From Firmicutes bacterium UBA6418 (GTDB lineage: Bacteria > Bacillota > Clostridia > Peptostreptococcales > Anaerovoracaceae), in assembly GCA_002439735.1 (NCBI GenBank), contig DJPG01000051.1:15014-21670 (forward strand): a DNA stretch of 6,657 bases, written 5' to 3'. Position 1 is the stretch's first letter, and the number at the start of each line of letters is the position of its first letter. Under the pieces are notes generated by a model that was given only the letters and a program-made list of their open reading frames with translations, was not told the DNA's origin and made no database searches. Both the position numbers and the translations under genes were made by a program. Shown one piece after another: positions 1 to 5,677 of this stretch.

Positions 1-9
1 CTCTTCAGG

Positions 10-687
10 CTAGCTGAAATAGCGGAACACGCCTTTGACCTTGCCCATGATGCGGACGTCTTTGACGATGATCGGGCTCATCGTGTGGTTTTCCGGCTGC
101 AGTCTGACATGACCGTTTTCGCGGTAGAAGGTCTTGACGGTGGCTTCGCTTTCGAACCCGTCGATCATGGCGACGACGATCTCCCCGTTGTTTGCGGTTT
201 CGGTCTGCTGTACCAGGATCAGGTCTCCGTCCAGGATACCGGCCTCGATCATGCTTTCGCCGCGGACGCGCAGCATGAAGCTGGTACCGTTTGCGGCATA
301 GCGGGAAGGGACCGGGAAGCTGTCCTCGACATTCTCTTCTGCCAGAATCGGCGTTCCGGCAGCGACGCGGCCGACGACCGGGATCTCGACGACATCCGGA
401 ATCTCCTGAACCGAGGCGCTGCCCGAAGCAGCGCCGACAGCGGAAAGCCTTGCGGCAGGCGTATGACCGCATGCTTCCTGCGGATCGACGACCATCAGCG
501 CACGCGGTTTCGACGGGTCTTTGACCAGATATCCCTGGCGAACCAGACTTTCGATGTCCTTATGCGCGGTGGAAGTGGATTTGATATTTAAAGCAGCGCA
601 AATCTCCCTGACGGTCGGAGGATAACCTTTTGTCTTGATCTCCGCTTTCATATAATCCAGAATTTTTTGTTCTCGTTCTTTTAACAT
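10..687 (-). CDS. lexA: LexA repressor, SOS-response transcriptional regulator (autoprotease)
   Basis: This is a full-length 225-residue LexA, the dimeric cytoplasmic repressor of the SOS regulon, which cleaves itself when RecA-ssDNA filaments form. An N-terminal winged helix-turn-helix spans about residues 1-66, with the TVREIC-LNIKSTSTAHKDIESL segment at 25-48 as the DNA-reading part. The C-terminal S24-type peptidase domain begins near residue 100. The self-cleavage bond is Ala110-Gly111 in GRVAAGTP, the nucleophile is Ser145 in RGESM, and the general base is Lys185 in EATVKTF. The linker (about 67-98) is rich in Ala, Ser and Gly, which makes the protein somewhat longer than the ~205 residues of Bacillus LexA. 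The start at 685-687 follows AAGGAG with a 7-nt spacer. The gene is divergent from pyrG and has a LexA box upstream, so it is probably autoregulated. No terminator is visible in the nine bases beyond its stop. Confidence 0.97.
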   Translation of the reverse strand: MLKEREQKILDYMKAEIKTKGYPPTVREICAALNIKSTSTAHKDIESLVRQGYLVKDPSKPRALMVVDPQEACGHTPAARLSAVGAASGSASVQEIPDVVEIPVVGRVAAGTPILAEENVEDSFPVPSRYAANGTSFMLRVRGESMIEAGILDGDLILVQQTETANNGEIVVAMIDGFESEATVKTFYRENGHVRLQPENHTMSPIIVKDVRIMGKVKGVFRYFS

Positions 688-725
688 TGCACTGCTCCTT
701 TTTCATTTTGATCGCTGTGAACGGC

Positions 726-749
726 TGCGCGCCGAGCACTTTGCGCGCA
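726..749 (-). repeat. GC-only inverted repeat in lexA leader
   Basis: TGCGCGC at 726-732 and GCGCGCA at 743-749 form a perfect 7-bp inverted repeat around a 10-nt loop. In the lexA transcript this hairpin lies about 25 nt upstream of the AAGGAG ribosome binding site. Neither strand has a T-tract after it, so it is not an intrinsic terminator. It could affect lexA mRNA stability or translation, which is inference. Confidence 0.5.
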
Positions 750-795
750 CGCGGCGTGGCTTCGTCTGTGCGGCTCGTTCGTTCTTGATACGAAC

Positions 796-824
796 AGTTT
801 ACCATAGTGCGAACAAAAAGTAAA
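796..824 (-). promoter_or_regulatory. Putative lexA promoter
   Basis: On the minus strand, TTTACT (819-824) and TAAACT (796-801) are separated by exactly 17 nt. Each matches four of six bases of the sigma-A -35 and -10 consensus. Transcription would start near 789, giving a leader of about 100 nt before the lexA ATG. The LexA box overlaps the -35 by three bases, which fits an autorepressed promoter. A nearby alternative -10, TATGGT (801-806), lacks a well-spaced -35. Confidence 0.5.
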
Positions 825-833
825 CAGATGTTC
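822..833 (-). promoter_or_regulatory. Putative LexA operator (SOS box)
   Basis: Read on the minus strand this is GAAC-ATCT-GTTT. It fits the Gram-positive LexA site GAAC-N4-GTTC with one mismatch, in the GTTY form used in several clostridia. It overlaps the -35 element of the putative lexA promoter. Further unpaired CGAAC half-sites lie at 791-795 and 810-814, and GTTC-N7-GAAC at 781-795 has the wrong spacing for a standard box. Confidence 0.6.
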
Positions 834-913
834 CGGATTTTTTGTTTATGCAGTAAGGGGCATCGGGCAGACAGCGCGACGGGCAGCACGGATACTTCCA
901 TATCGTGGAAACC

Positions 914-939
914 CACAAAAAAACAAGATTTTTTTTGTG
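914..939. repeat. A/T-rich inverted repeat upstream of pyrG promoter
   Basis: CACAAAAAAA (914-923) is repeated inverted as TTTTTTTGTG (930-939) around CAAGAT, giving a 10-bp perfect inverted repeat. Its right end is 7 bp from the pyrG -35. No gene needs terminating here because lexA is divergent. A role as an UP-like A-tract element, curved DNA or an operator is therefore more likely than a terminator, but this is inference. Confidence 0.5.
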
Positions 940-946
940 AAAAAAG

Positions 947-975
947 TTGACAAAGGGACAAAAAATCTGTAAAAT
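947..975 (+). promoter_or_regulatory. pyrG operon promoter, sigma-A type
   Basis: A perfect -35 TTGACA (947-952) and a -10 TAAAAT (970-975, five of six) are separated by the optimal 17 nt. A-tracts immediately upstream resemble an UP element. Transcription would start near 982, leaving a leader of about 154 nt before pyrG. The expected first bases are not GGGC, so the reiterative-initiation start described for Bacillus subtilis pyrG is not obvious here. Confidence 0.85.
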
Positions 976-996
976 ATCTCTGTTAAAAAAGAAAAG

Positions 997-1041
997 ATGA
1001 AAAATATATATGATGCAAAGGATAAAGTGATAAGGATGTGA
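997..1041 (+). CDS. Possible leader peptide of 14 residues upstream of pyrG
   Basis: ATG at 997 opens a short frame, [14 protein letters not shown], that ends at TGA 1039-1041. It begins about 15 nt after the predicted transcription start and has only a weak purine-rich GAAAAG as a ribosome binding site. Its stop codon overlaps the first bases of the 5' arm of the leader stem-loop at 1040-1071, so a terminating ribosome would cover that arm. No repeated regulatory codon is evident. It may be chance; no family is recognised. Confidence 0.22.
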   Translation: MKNIYDAKDKVIRM

Positions 1042-1071
1042 ATTGGCTGGTCGTGAGGGTTCCGTCAATTC
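1040..1071 (+). promoter_or_regulatory. Antiterminator-like stem-loop in pyrG leader
   Basis: GAATTGGC (1040-1047) pairs with GTCAATTC (1064-1071), seven Watson-Crick pairs and one G-U. After a single bulged U, GG (1049-1050) pairs with CC (1062-1063). The 11-nt loop (1051-1061) contains the whole 5' arm of the terminator-like hairpin that follows. The two structures share that region, so they should exclude each other. The regulatory role is inference. Confidence 0.45.
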
Positions 1072-1091
1072 GTGCCCTTATTTTTGTTTTT
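1054..1091 (+). terminator. Putative transcription attenuator in pyrG leader
   Basis: TGAGGGT (1054-1060) can pair with GCCCTTA (1074-1080) through four Watson-Crick core pairs (AGGG/CCCT), an outer U-A, and two G-U wobbles. C1063-G1072 and G1064-C1071 may extend the stem across a small internal loop. The stem is followed by TTTTTGTTTTT (1081-1091), the T-rich tract expected of an intrinsic terminator. It sits entirely inside the pyrG leader, 45 nt before the start codon, as in attenuated genes. The stem is modest, so termination may be partial. Confidence 0.45.
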
Positions 1092-1135
1092 GCGAGAGAA
1101 GAGACGAGAGAAACGAAAAAGGAAGAGGCATCACC

Positions 1136-2767
1136 ATGAAACAAACCACCAAGCAGACAAAATTTATTTTTGTGACCGGCGGCGTTGTGTCGGGTCTCGG
1201 CAAGGGGATCACCGCGGCGTCGCTCGGCAGACTTCTCAAAGAAAGAGGACTCAAGGTTGCGGCGCAGAAATTGGATCCGTATATCAATGTCGATCCCGGA
1301 ACGATGAGCCCGTATCAGCACGGCGAGGTTTTCGTCACGGAGGACGGAGCGGAAACCGACCTGGATCTCGGGCATTATGAACGGTTTATCGACGAAGACC
1401 TGAATCGTTTTTCCAATCTGACTTCCGGCAAGGTATACTGGAATGTCCTGAATAAGGAACGCCGGGGTGAATATCTCGGAGAAACCGTGCAGGTGATTCC
1501 TCACATTACCAATGAGATCAAATCGTTTATCTACAATGTAGGGCGCGCGACGGACGCGGATGTCGTCATCACGGAAGTCGGCGGTACGACCGGCGATATC
1601 GAAAGTCAGCCGTTCCTGGAAGCGATCCGTCAGGTCGGACTGGAGGTCGGTTCGGGCAATGCGCTGTTCATTCATGTGACTTTGGTTCCGTATCTGCACG
1701 GCTCCGATGAGCACAAGAGCAAGCCGACGCAGCATTCCGTCAAGAATTTGCAGGGTCTCGGCATCAAGCCGGATATCATCGTCCTGCGCGCTGACGAAAA
1801 ACTGGAAGACAGTATTTTCAGGAAGATCGCACTGTTCTGCAATGTCAAGCCGGACTGCGTGATCGAAAACATCACCATCCCGGTGCTGTATGAAGCGCCG
1901 CTGATGCTGGAAGCCCATCATTTCTCGGATATCGTATGCAGGGAACTCGGCATCGAAGCGCCGACCCCGGACCTCGCGGACTGGAAAGCGCTGGTGGACA
2001 AGATCCACAGCGCGGAGCGCACGGTGATCATCGGACTGGTCGGCAAATACGTTCAGCTGCATGATGCGTATCTGTCGGTGGCAGAGGCACTGCGGCATGC
2101 AGGCTACGCCTATGGCACCAAGATCGAGATCCAATGGATCGACTCCGAGGGCATCAACGAGCAGACCGTGGAAAACATCCTGTCTCAGTGTGACGGTGTG
2201 ATCGTCCCGGGCGGCTTCGGCAACCGCGGGATCGAGGGTAAGATCCTGACTGCCGCTTACTGCCGCACGCACAATTTACCGTATCTTGGCATCTGTCTGG
2301 GCATGCAGGTCGCGGTCATCGACTTTGCAAGACATGTCTGCGGCATGGAGGGTGCGAACTCCGGCGAGTTTGATGAGCTGAGCAAGTACAAGGTCATCGA
2401 CTTCCTGCCGGATCAGAGCCATCAGGTGGATAAAGGCGGCACCCTGCGCCTGGGCGCTTACCCTTGCAAAATCGCCGAGGGCACACAGATGTACCGCTGC
2501 TACGGCACTGACGAGATCGCGGAGCGCCATCGCCACCGCTACGAGTTCAACAACGTCTACCGGGAAGCACTGGAAGAGGGCGGACTGGTCATCAGCGGCA
2601 CCTCGCCGGACGGCAACATCGTGGAGACCGTTGAGATCCCGCAGAACGATTTTTATATCGGCGTGCAGTTCCATCCGGAATTCAAGAGCCGCCCGAATAA
2701 ACCACATCCGCTGTTCCTGGGGCTGGTAGAAGCCGCCCTCGCTAAGAAGGAGACGACGCATGCATAA
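1136..2767 (+). CDS. pyrG: CTP synthase (glutamine-hydrolysing)
   Basis: This cytoplasmic enzyme aminates UTP to CTP using ATP and glutamine, the last step of de novo CTP synthesis. The protein has 543 residues, the usual length. The N-terminal synthetase domain (about 1-270) carries the P-loop GVVSGLGKG (16-24), an acidic ATP/Mg segment near Asp75-Asp77, [12 protein letters not shown] (146-157), and the UTP/CTP-binding KPTQHSVK (196-203). The class I glutamine amidotransferase domain (about 295-543) has the oxyanion segment PGGFGNRG (358-365), nucleophile Cys387 in GICLGMQ, and His513/Glu515 in QFHPEF. The ATG at 1136 follows GGAAGAGG with a 7-nt spacer and starts at the conserved N-terminus. 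An in-frame TTG at 1043 would add 31 non-conserved residues across the attenuator and is rejected. The gene is first in a pyrG-purB-purA unit and overlaps purB by 8 nt. Confidence 0.98.
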   Translation: MKQTTKQTKFIFVTGGVVSGLGKGITAASLGRLLKERGLKVAAQKLDPYINVDPGTMSPYQHGEVFVTEDGAETDLDLGHYERFIDEDLNRFSNLTSGKVYWNVLNKERRGEYLGETVQVIPHITNEIKSFIYNVGRATDADVVITEVGGTTGDIESQPFLEAIRQVGLEVGSGNALFIHVTLVPYLHGSDEHKSKPTQHSVKNLQGLGIKPDIIVLRADEKLEDSIFRKIALFCNVKPDCVIENITIPVLYEAPLMLEAHHFSDIVCRELGIEAPTPDLADWKALVDKIHSAERTVIIGLVGKYVQLHDAYLSVAEALRHAGYAYGTKIEIQWIDSEGINEQTVENILSQCDGVIVPGGFGNRGIEGKILTAAYCRTHNLPYLGICLGMQVAVIDFARHVCGMEGANSGEFDELSKYKVIDFLPDQSHQVDKGGTLRLGAYPCKIAEGTQMYRCYGTDEIAERHRHRYEFNNVYREALEEGGLVISGTSPDGNIVETVEIPQNDFYIGVQFHPEFKSRPNKPHPLFLGLVEAALAKKETTHA

Positions 2768-4193
2768 AGAAATTTACGAAAATCCGCTCTGCGGACGATA
2801 CGCATCCAAGGAGATGCAGCACATTTTCAGCCCGGACAACAAATTTTCCACCTGGCGCAGACTCTGGATCGCACTGGCTGAAAGCGAAAAGGAACTGGGT
2901 CTTGCGATCACGGATGCGCAGATCGAGGAAATGAAGCAGCACATCAACGACATCGATTACGCGAAGGCTGCCGATTATGAAAAAAAGCTGCGGCATGACG
3001 TGATGGCGCATATCCACACCTACGCGGATATCTGCCCGACCGCCGGACCGATTATCCACCTTGGTGCGACCAGCTGCTTTGTCGGTGACAATACGGACAT
3101 CCTGCAGATGAAAGAAGGACTGCTGCAGATCAAGAAACTGCTGGTTAGCCTGATGCGCGCGCTGGCGGATTTCGCGGAGCGCGAAAAGAATACGCCGACG
3201 CTGGCCTACACGCATTTTCAGGCGGCGCAGCCGACAACGATGGGCAAGCGCGCTTGCCTGTGGTTGCAGGATTTTTTGATGGACTACGAACGCCTGGAGT
3301 TCGAGCTGGCACATTTAAGACTGCTCGGCTGCAAGGGCACGACCGGTACCGGAGCCAGCTTTTTGGAGCTGTTTGCGGGCGATCAGGATAAGGTCCGAGA
3401 GCTGGAACGCAAGATCGCGGCGAAGATGGGCTTTGCAGCATGCATGCCGGTTTCCGGCCAGACCTATTCACGGAAAGTCGACAATTTCGTCCTGCAGGTA
3501 CTCAGCGGCATCGCGCAGAGCGCGAGCAAGATGGGCGTTGACCTGCGTCTGATGGCGCATATGAAAGAATTCGACGAGCCGTTCGAGAGCGGACAGGTCG
3601 GTTCCTCCGCCATGGCCTACAAGCGTAACCCGATGCGCAGCGAGCGGATCGTCTCGCTTTCCCGCTACATCATCAACTGCACCGGCAATACCGCGGATAC
3701 CGCTGCCAACCAGTGGCTGGAGCGGACGCTGGACGATTCCGCAAACCGCAGGATTACGATACCGGAGACGTTCCTGGCTGCTGACGGCATCCTTTCTCTG
3801 GCGATCAATGTCATCACCGGAGGCACGGTCTACGACAAGGTGATGGCGAAACATCTGCGCGAGGAGCTGCCGTTCATCGCGACCGAGAACATCCTCATGG
3901 ACGCGGTCAGCCGCGGCGGCGACCGGCAGGAGCTGCACGAGGTTATCCGGCAGTATTCCCAGCAGGCGGCCAGAGCGGTCAAGGCGGAGGGCAAGGAAAA
4001 CAATCTGCTGTCCCTGCTTCTGGCGGACGAGCGCTTCGGCCTGAGCGAGGAAAGCCTTGCCGAGGTGCTCGATGTGCGCAAGTTTGTGGGATGCGCGCCG
4101 CAGCAGGTGGAGCAGTTCCTGGCAGAATACGTGCAGCCGGTTCTTGACGCGAATCGCGAGCTGGCAGGCGCGGAAGTCGAGATCAATGTATAA
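2760..4193 (+). CDS. purB: Adenylosuccinate lyase
   Basis: PurB removes fumarate twice in purine synthesis: SAICAR to AICAR, and adenylosuccinate to AMP. It is a cytoplasmic homotetramer of the fumarase/aspartase superfamily. At 477 residues it is nearer the long animal-type ADSL (~480) than Bacillus PurB (~430), and it shares long motifs with the former: RHDVMAHIH (78-86), [12 protein letters not shown] (102-113), THFQAAQ with likely general acid His152 (151-157), [14 protein letters not shown] (192-205), GQTYSRKVD (233-241) and [11 protein letters not shown] (321-331). The mobile active-site loop [16 protein letters not shown] (281-296) fits the fumarate lyase signature GSxxMxxKxN and holds the catalytic Ser282/Ser283. 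Ala286 stands where human ADSL has Pro. The start has AAGGAG five nt upstream of an 11-nt spacer-free overlap context: the ATG lies inside the pyrG stop region (ATGCATAA), suggesting translational coupling. Confidence 0.97.
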   Translation: MHKEIYENPLCGRYASKEMQHIFSPDNKFSTWRRLWIALAESEKELGLAITDAQIEEMKQHINDIDYAKAADYEKKLRHDVMAHIHTYADICPTAGPIIHLGATSCFVGDNTDILQMKEGLLQIKKLLVSLMRALADFAEREKNTPTLAYTHFQAAQPTTMGKRACLWLQDFLMDYERLEFELAHLRLLGCKGTTGTGASFLELFAGDQDKVRELERKIAAKMGFAACMPVSGQTYSRKVDNFVLQVLSGIAQSASKMGVDLRLMAHMKEFDEPFESGQVGSSAMAYKRNPMRSERIVSLSRYIINCTGNTADTAANQWLERTLDDSANRRITIPETFLAADGILSLAINVITGGTVYDKVMAKHLREELPFIATENILMDAVSRGGDRQELHEVIRQYSQQAARAVKAEGKENNLLSLLLADERFGLSEESLAEVLDVRKFVGCAPQQVEQFLAEYVQPVLDANRELAGAEVEINV

Positions 4194-4222
4194 TAGAGCA
4201 ATACCGATAAGGAGGTAACACA

Positions 4223-5494
4223 ATGTTAACCGCGATTGTAGGAACAAACTGGGGCGATGAAGGCAAGGGCCGCATGGTCGACCTTCTGAGCGAAAAATAT
4301 GATATCGTCATCCGCTATCAGGGCGGCAACAACGCCGGACACACGGTCGTCAACGACAAAGGCAAGTTCATCCTGAACCTGTTGCCGTCCGGCATTCTGC
4401 GCGATGAGACCGTCAACGTGATGGGACCGGGGATGGTCATCGACCTGGAGCACCTTTTTAACGAGATCAAAATGCTACGTGAGAAAGGAATCGAGATTAC
4501 ACCGAAGCACCTGGTCATCAGCGACCGGGCAACCATCTGCATGCCATATCACAAGATGCGCGACATTCTGGAAGAAGACCGTCTGGCAGACAAGAAATTC
4601 GGTTCCACCCGTCGCGGCATCGCGCCGGTCTATGCCGATAAATATATGAAAAAGACCATTCGCATGGGTGATCTTTTGCATACGGAGCATCTCAAAGAGC
4701 GCGTGGCCGACCTGGTCGAATGGGAGAACCTGACCGTTGTCGGTGGCTACGCGCACGAACCGATCATCGCAGGCGATATGTATCAATGGCTCGAAACCTA
4801 CGGCTTCCCGTTCAGAGACTATATCAAGGATACCACGGTTTATCTGGGCGAAGCTGTAAAAGCAGGAAAGAATCTGCTGTTCGAGGCACAGCTTGGCGCG
4901 CTGCGCGATATCGACTTCGGTATCTATCCGTATACCTCATCCTCCTCCACGATCGCGGCTTACGCGCCGATCGGCGCAGGCATTCCGTTCTGCAGGGAGG
5001 ACTGTGTGGTCGGTATCATGAAAGCTTATTCCAGCTGCGTCGGCGAAGGCCCGTTCACCTGCGAACTCTTCGGAGAGGAGGCCGATAAACTCCGAGAGGC
5101 CGGTGGTGAATACGGTGCCGCGACCGGTCGTCCGCGCAGAGTTGGCGGTTTCGACATCGTGGCATCCCGCTATGGCACGCTGATGCAGGGCGCGACCGAG
5201 ATCGCGCTGACCAAGCTTGATGTGCTGTCCTATCTGGACAAGATCCCGGTCTGCACGAAGTATGAAGTCGGCGGGGCGCTGACCGATCACTTCCCGACCG
5301 GCAGCGCATTGGCAGAGGCAAAACCGCATTATGAATATGTGGAAGGCTGGCATTGCGACATCTCCGGCTGTCGCAGCTTCGATGAACTGCCAGAAGCCGC
5401 ACGCAGCTATGTCGAAATGATCGAAAAGGCCGTCGGCTGTCCGATCAAATACGTTTCCGTCGGCGCAGGCAGAGAGGAATATATCGAAAGATAA
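4223..5494 (+). CDS. purA: Adenylosuccinate synthetase (divergent subtype)
   Basis: PurA joins IMP and aspartate using GTP to form adenylosuccinate, the substrate of the PurB encoded just upstream. The 423-residue length is normal. Visible sites are GTNWGDEGKG (7-16) with catalytic Asp12, GGNNAGHTV (34-42) with His40, GEGPFTCELF (274-283), ATGRPRR (300-306) with the substrate-binding arginines, and TKLDVL (330-335) for guanine recognition. The middle departs from the E. coli type: GSTRRGIAPVYADK (127-140) replaces GTTGRGIGPAYEDK, Lys143-Lys144 occupy the position of the E. coli Arg pair that includes Arg143, and FEAQLGALRDID (220-231) replaces FEGAQGTLLDID. The retained catalytic residues argue for an active enzyme. 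A strong AAGGAGGT (4209-4216) lies 6 nt before the ATG, and the gap from purB is 29 nt without a terminator, so co-transcription is likely. Confidence 0.96.
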   Translation: MLTAIVGTNWGDEGKGRMVDLLSEKYDIVIRYQGGNNAGHTVVNDKGKFILNLLPSGILRDETVNVMGPGMVIDLEHLFNEIKMLREKGIEITPKHLVISDRATICMPYHKMRDILEEDRLADKKFGSTRRGIAPVYADKYMKKTIRMGDLLHTEHLKERVADLVEWENLTVVGGYAHEPIIAGDMYQWLETYGFPFRDYIKDTTVYLGEAVKAGKNLLFEAQLGALRDIDFGIYPYTSSSSTIAAYAPIGAGIPFCREDCVVGIMKAYSSCVGEGPFTCELFGEEADKLREAGGEYGAATGRPRRVGGFDIVASRYGTLMQGATEIALTKLDVLSYLDKIPVCTKYEVGGALTDHFPTGSALAEAKPHYEYVEGWHCDISGCRSFDELPEAARSYVEMIEKAVGCPIKYVSVGAGREEYIER

Positions 5495-5501
5495 AAAAAG
5501 C

Positions 5502-5530
5502 TTGACATAACAGGAGGTTTCGGGTATAGT
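5502..5530 (+). promoter_or_regulatory. Promoter of infC-rpmI-rplT, sigma-A type
   Basis: TTGACA (5502-5507, perfect) and TATAGT (5525-5530, five of six) are spaced by 17 nt. The -35 begins 7 bp after the purA stop codon. Transcription should start near 5537, giving a leader of about 140 nt. An AGGAGG inside the spacer (5512-5517) has no start codon behind it and is upstream of the predicted RNA start. Confidence 0.87.
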
Positions 5531-5536
5531 AATTAG

Positions 5537-5677
5537 GTAACGAAGAAGAAGTTATCCGCTTCTCACCTGTGAGGCCGCGTCGCCGCCATGGGTTGATATG
5601 TTGAAACTTACGCGTTTGTGCGTACTTGAGAGCGGATACTTTTTGTATCCGCTTTTATGATTTTAGGAGGTGCGACC
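5537..5677 (+). ncRNA. L20-type leader (autoregulatory attenuator of infC operon)
   Basis: This 5' leader lies directly before infC-rpmI-rplT, where Firmicutes carry the ribosomal protein L20 leader, in which L20 binds the mRNA and favours premature termination. The sequence shows an early segment TATCCGCT (5553-5560) that is perfectly complementary to AGCGGATA (5631-5638), the 5' arm of the terminator, so a long-range antiterminator can form. Between them are small hairpins, CTCA/TGAG (5562-5573) and TACGC/GCGTA (5609-5624), which could build the L20-binding fold. Assignment to the family rests on position and architecture; I could not run a covariance model. Start is estimated from the promoter. 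Confidence 0.75.
5631..5664 (+). terminator. Intrinsic terminator of the infC leader attenuator
   Basis: AGCGGATAC (5631-5639) and GTATCCGCT (5645-5653) form a perfect 9-bp stem with a TTTTT loop, extended by G-U and A-U pairs at 5628-5630/5654-5656. TTTT, ATGA and TTTT follow. It stops just before the infC ribosome binding site at 5665, so it must be regulated or leaky for infC to be expressed. It may also be the first terminator met by transcripts running through purA. Confidence 0.88.

Larger units (their letters stand above)
688..1135. other. Divergent regulatory region between lexA and pyrG, no gene
   Basis: This 448-bp stretch holds no convincing protein gene. Reading frames on its minus strand lack a ribosome binding site and recognisable motifs. 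From left to right it holds the lexA ribosome binding site and leader with a GC-only hairpin, the lexA promoter and LexA box, a GC-rich spacer with a 7-bp direct repeat (CGGGCAG at 864-870 and 880-886) and a small inverted repeat (TTCCA/TGGAA, 896-910), an A/T inverted repeat, the pyrG promoter, and the pyrG leader with its overlapping stem-loops. I see no clear function for 834-895. Confidence 0.8.

Noticed and set aside
864..886. CGGGCAG direct repeat with a 16-bp period as an iteron or regulator site
   Set aside because: Only two 7-bp copies in a GC-rich stretch, with no further copy nearby; chance is sufficient.
914..939. Intrinsic terminator reading of the A/T inverted repeat
   Set aside because: No transcript from either side needs to end here, the stem is almost all A-T, and it lies directly against the pyrG promoter.
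1051..1061. GTGAGG in the pyrG leader as a PyrR-binding loop
   Set aside because: The conserved UCC before GNGAGG and the pyrimidine after it are missing, and pyrG is not a usual PyrR target.
1062..1071. CCGTCAATTC, identical to a universal 16S rRNA reverse-primer site, suggesting an rRNA fragment or antisense to 16S
   Set aside because: The match is only about 10-12 nt, the flanks are unlike 16S rRNA, and the segment is explained as a stem arm in the pyrG leader.
1043..1135. In-frame TTG start that would extend PyrG by 31 residues
   Set aside because: The extension runs through the terminator-like hairpin, does not resemble any PyrG N-terminus, and the ATG at 1136 has a good ribosome binding site and gives the conserved start.
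983..2272. Long minus-strand open frame (429 codons) antisense to pyrG
   Set aside because: It is a shadow of codon bias in pyrG, has no ribosome binding site or recognisable motif, and crosses the pyrG promoter-leader region.
2276..4247. Several long minus-strand frames opposite pyrG and purB
   Set aside because: They mirror strongly conserved coding sequence on the plus strand and show no family features of their own.
5563..5576. ACCTGTGAGGCC in the infC leader resembles the PyrR-binding consensus UCCNGNGAGGYU
   Set aside because: Two defined positions mismatch, the downstream genes are translational and not pyrimidine genes, and the L20-leader interpretation explains the position. Likely coincidence.
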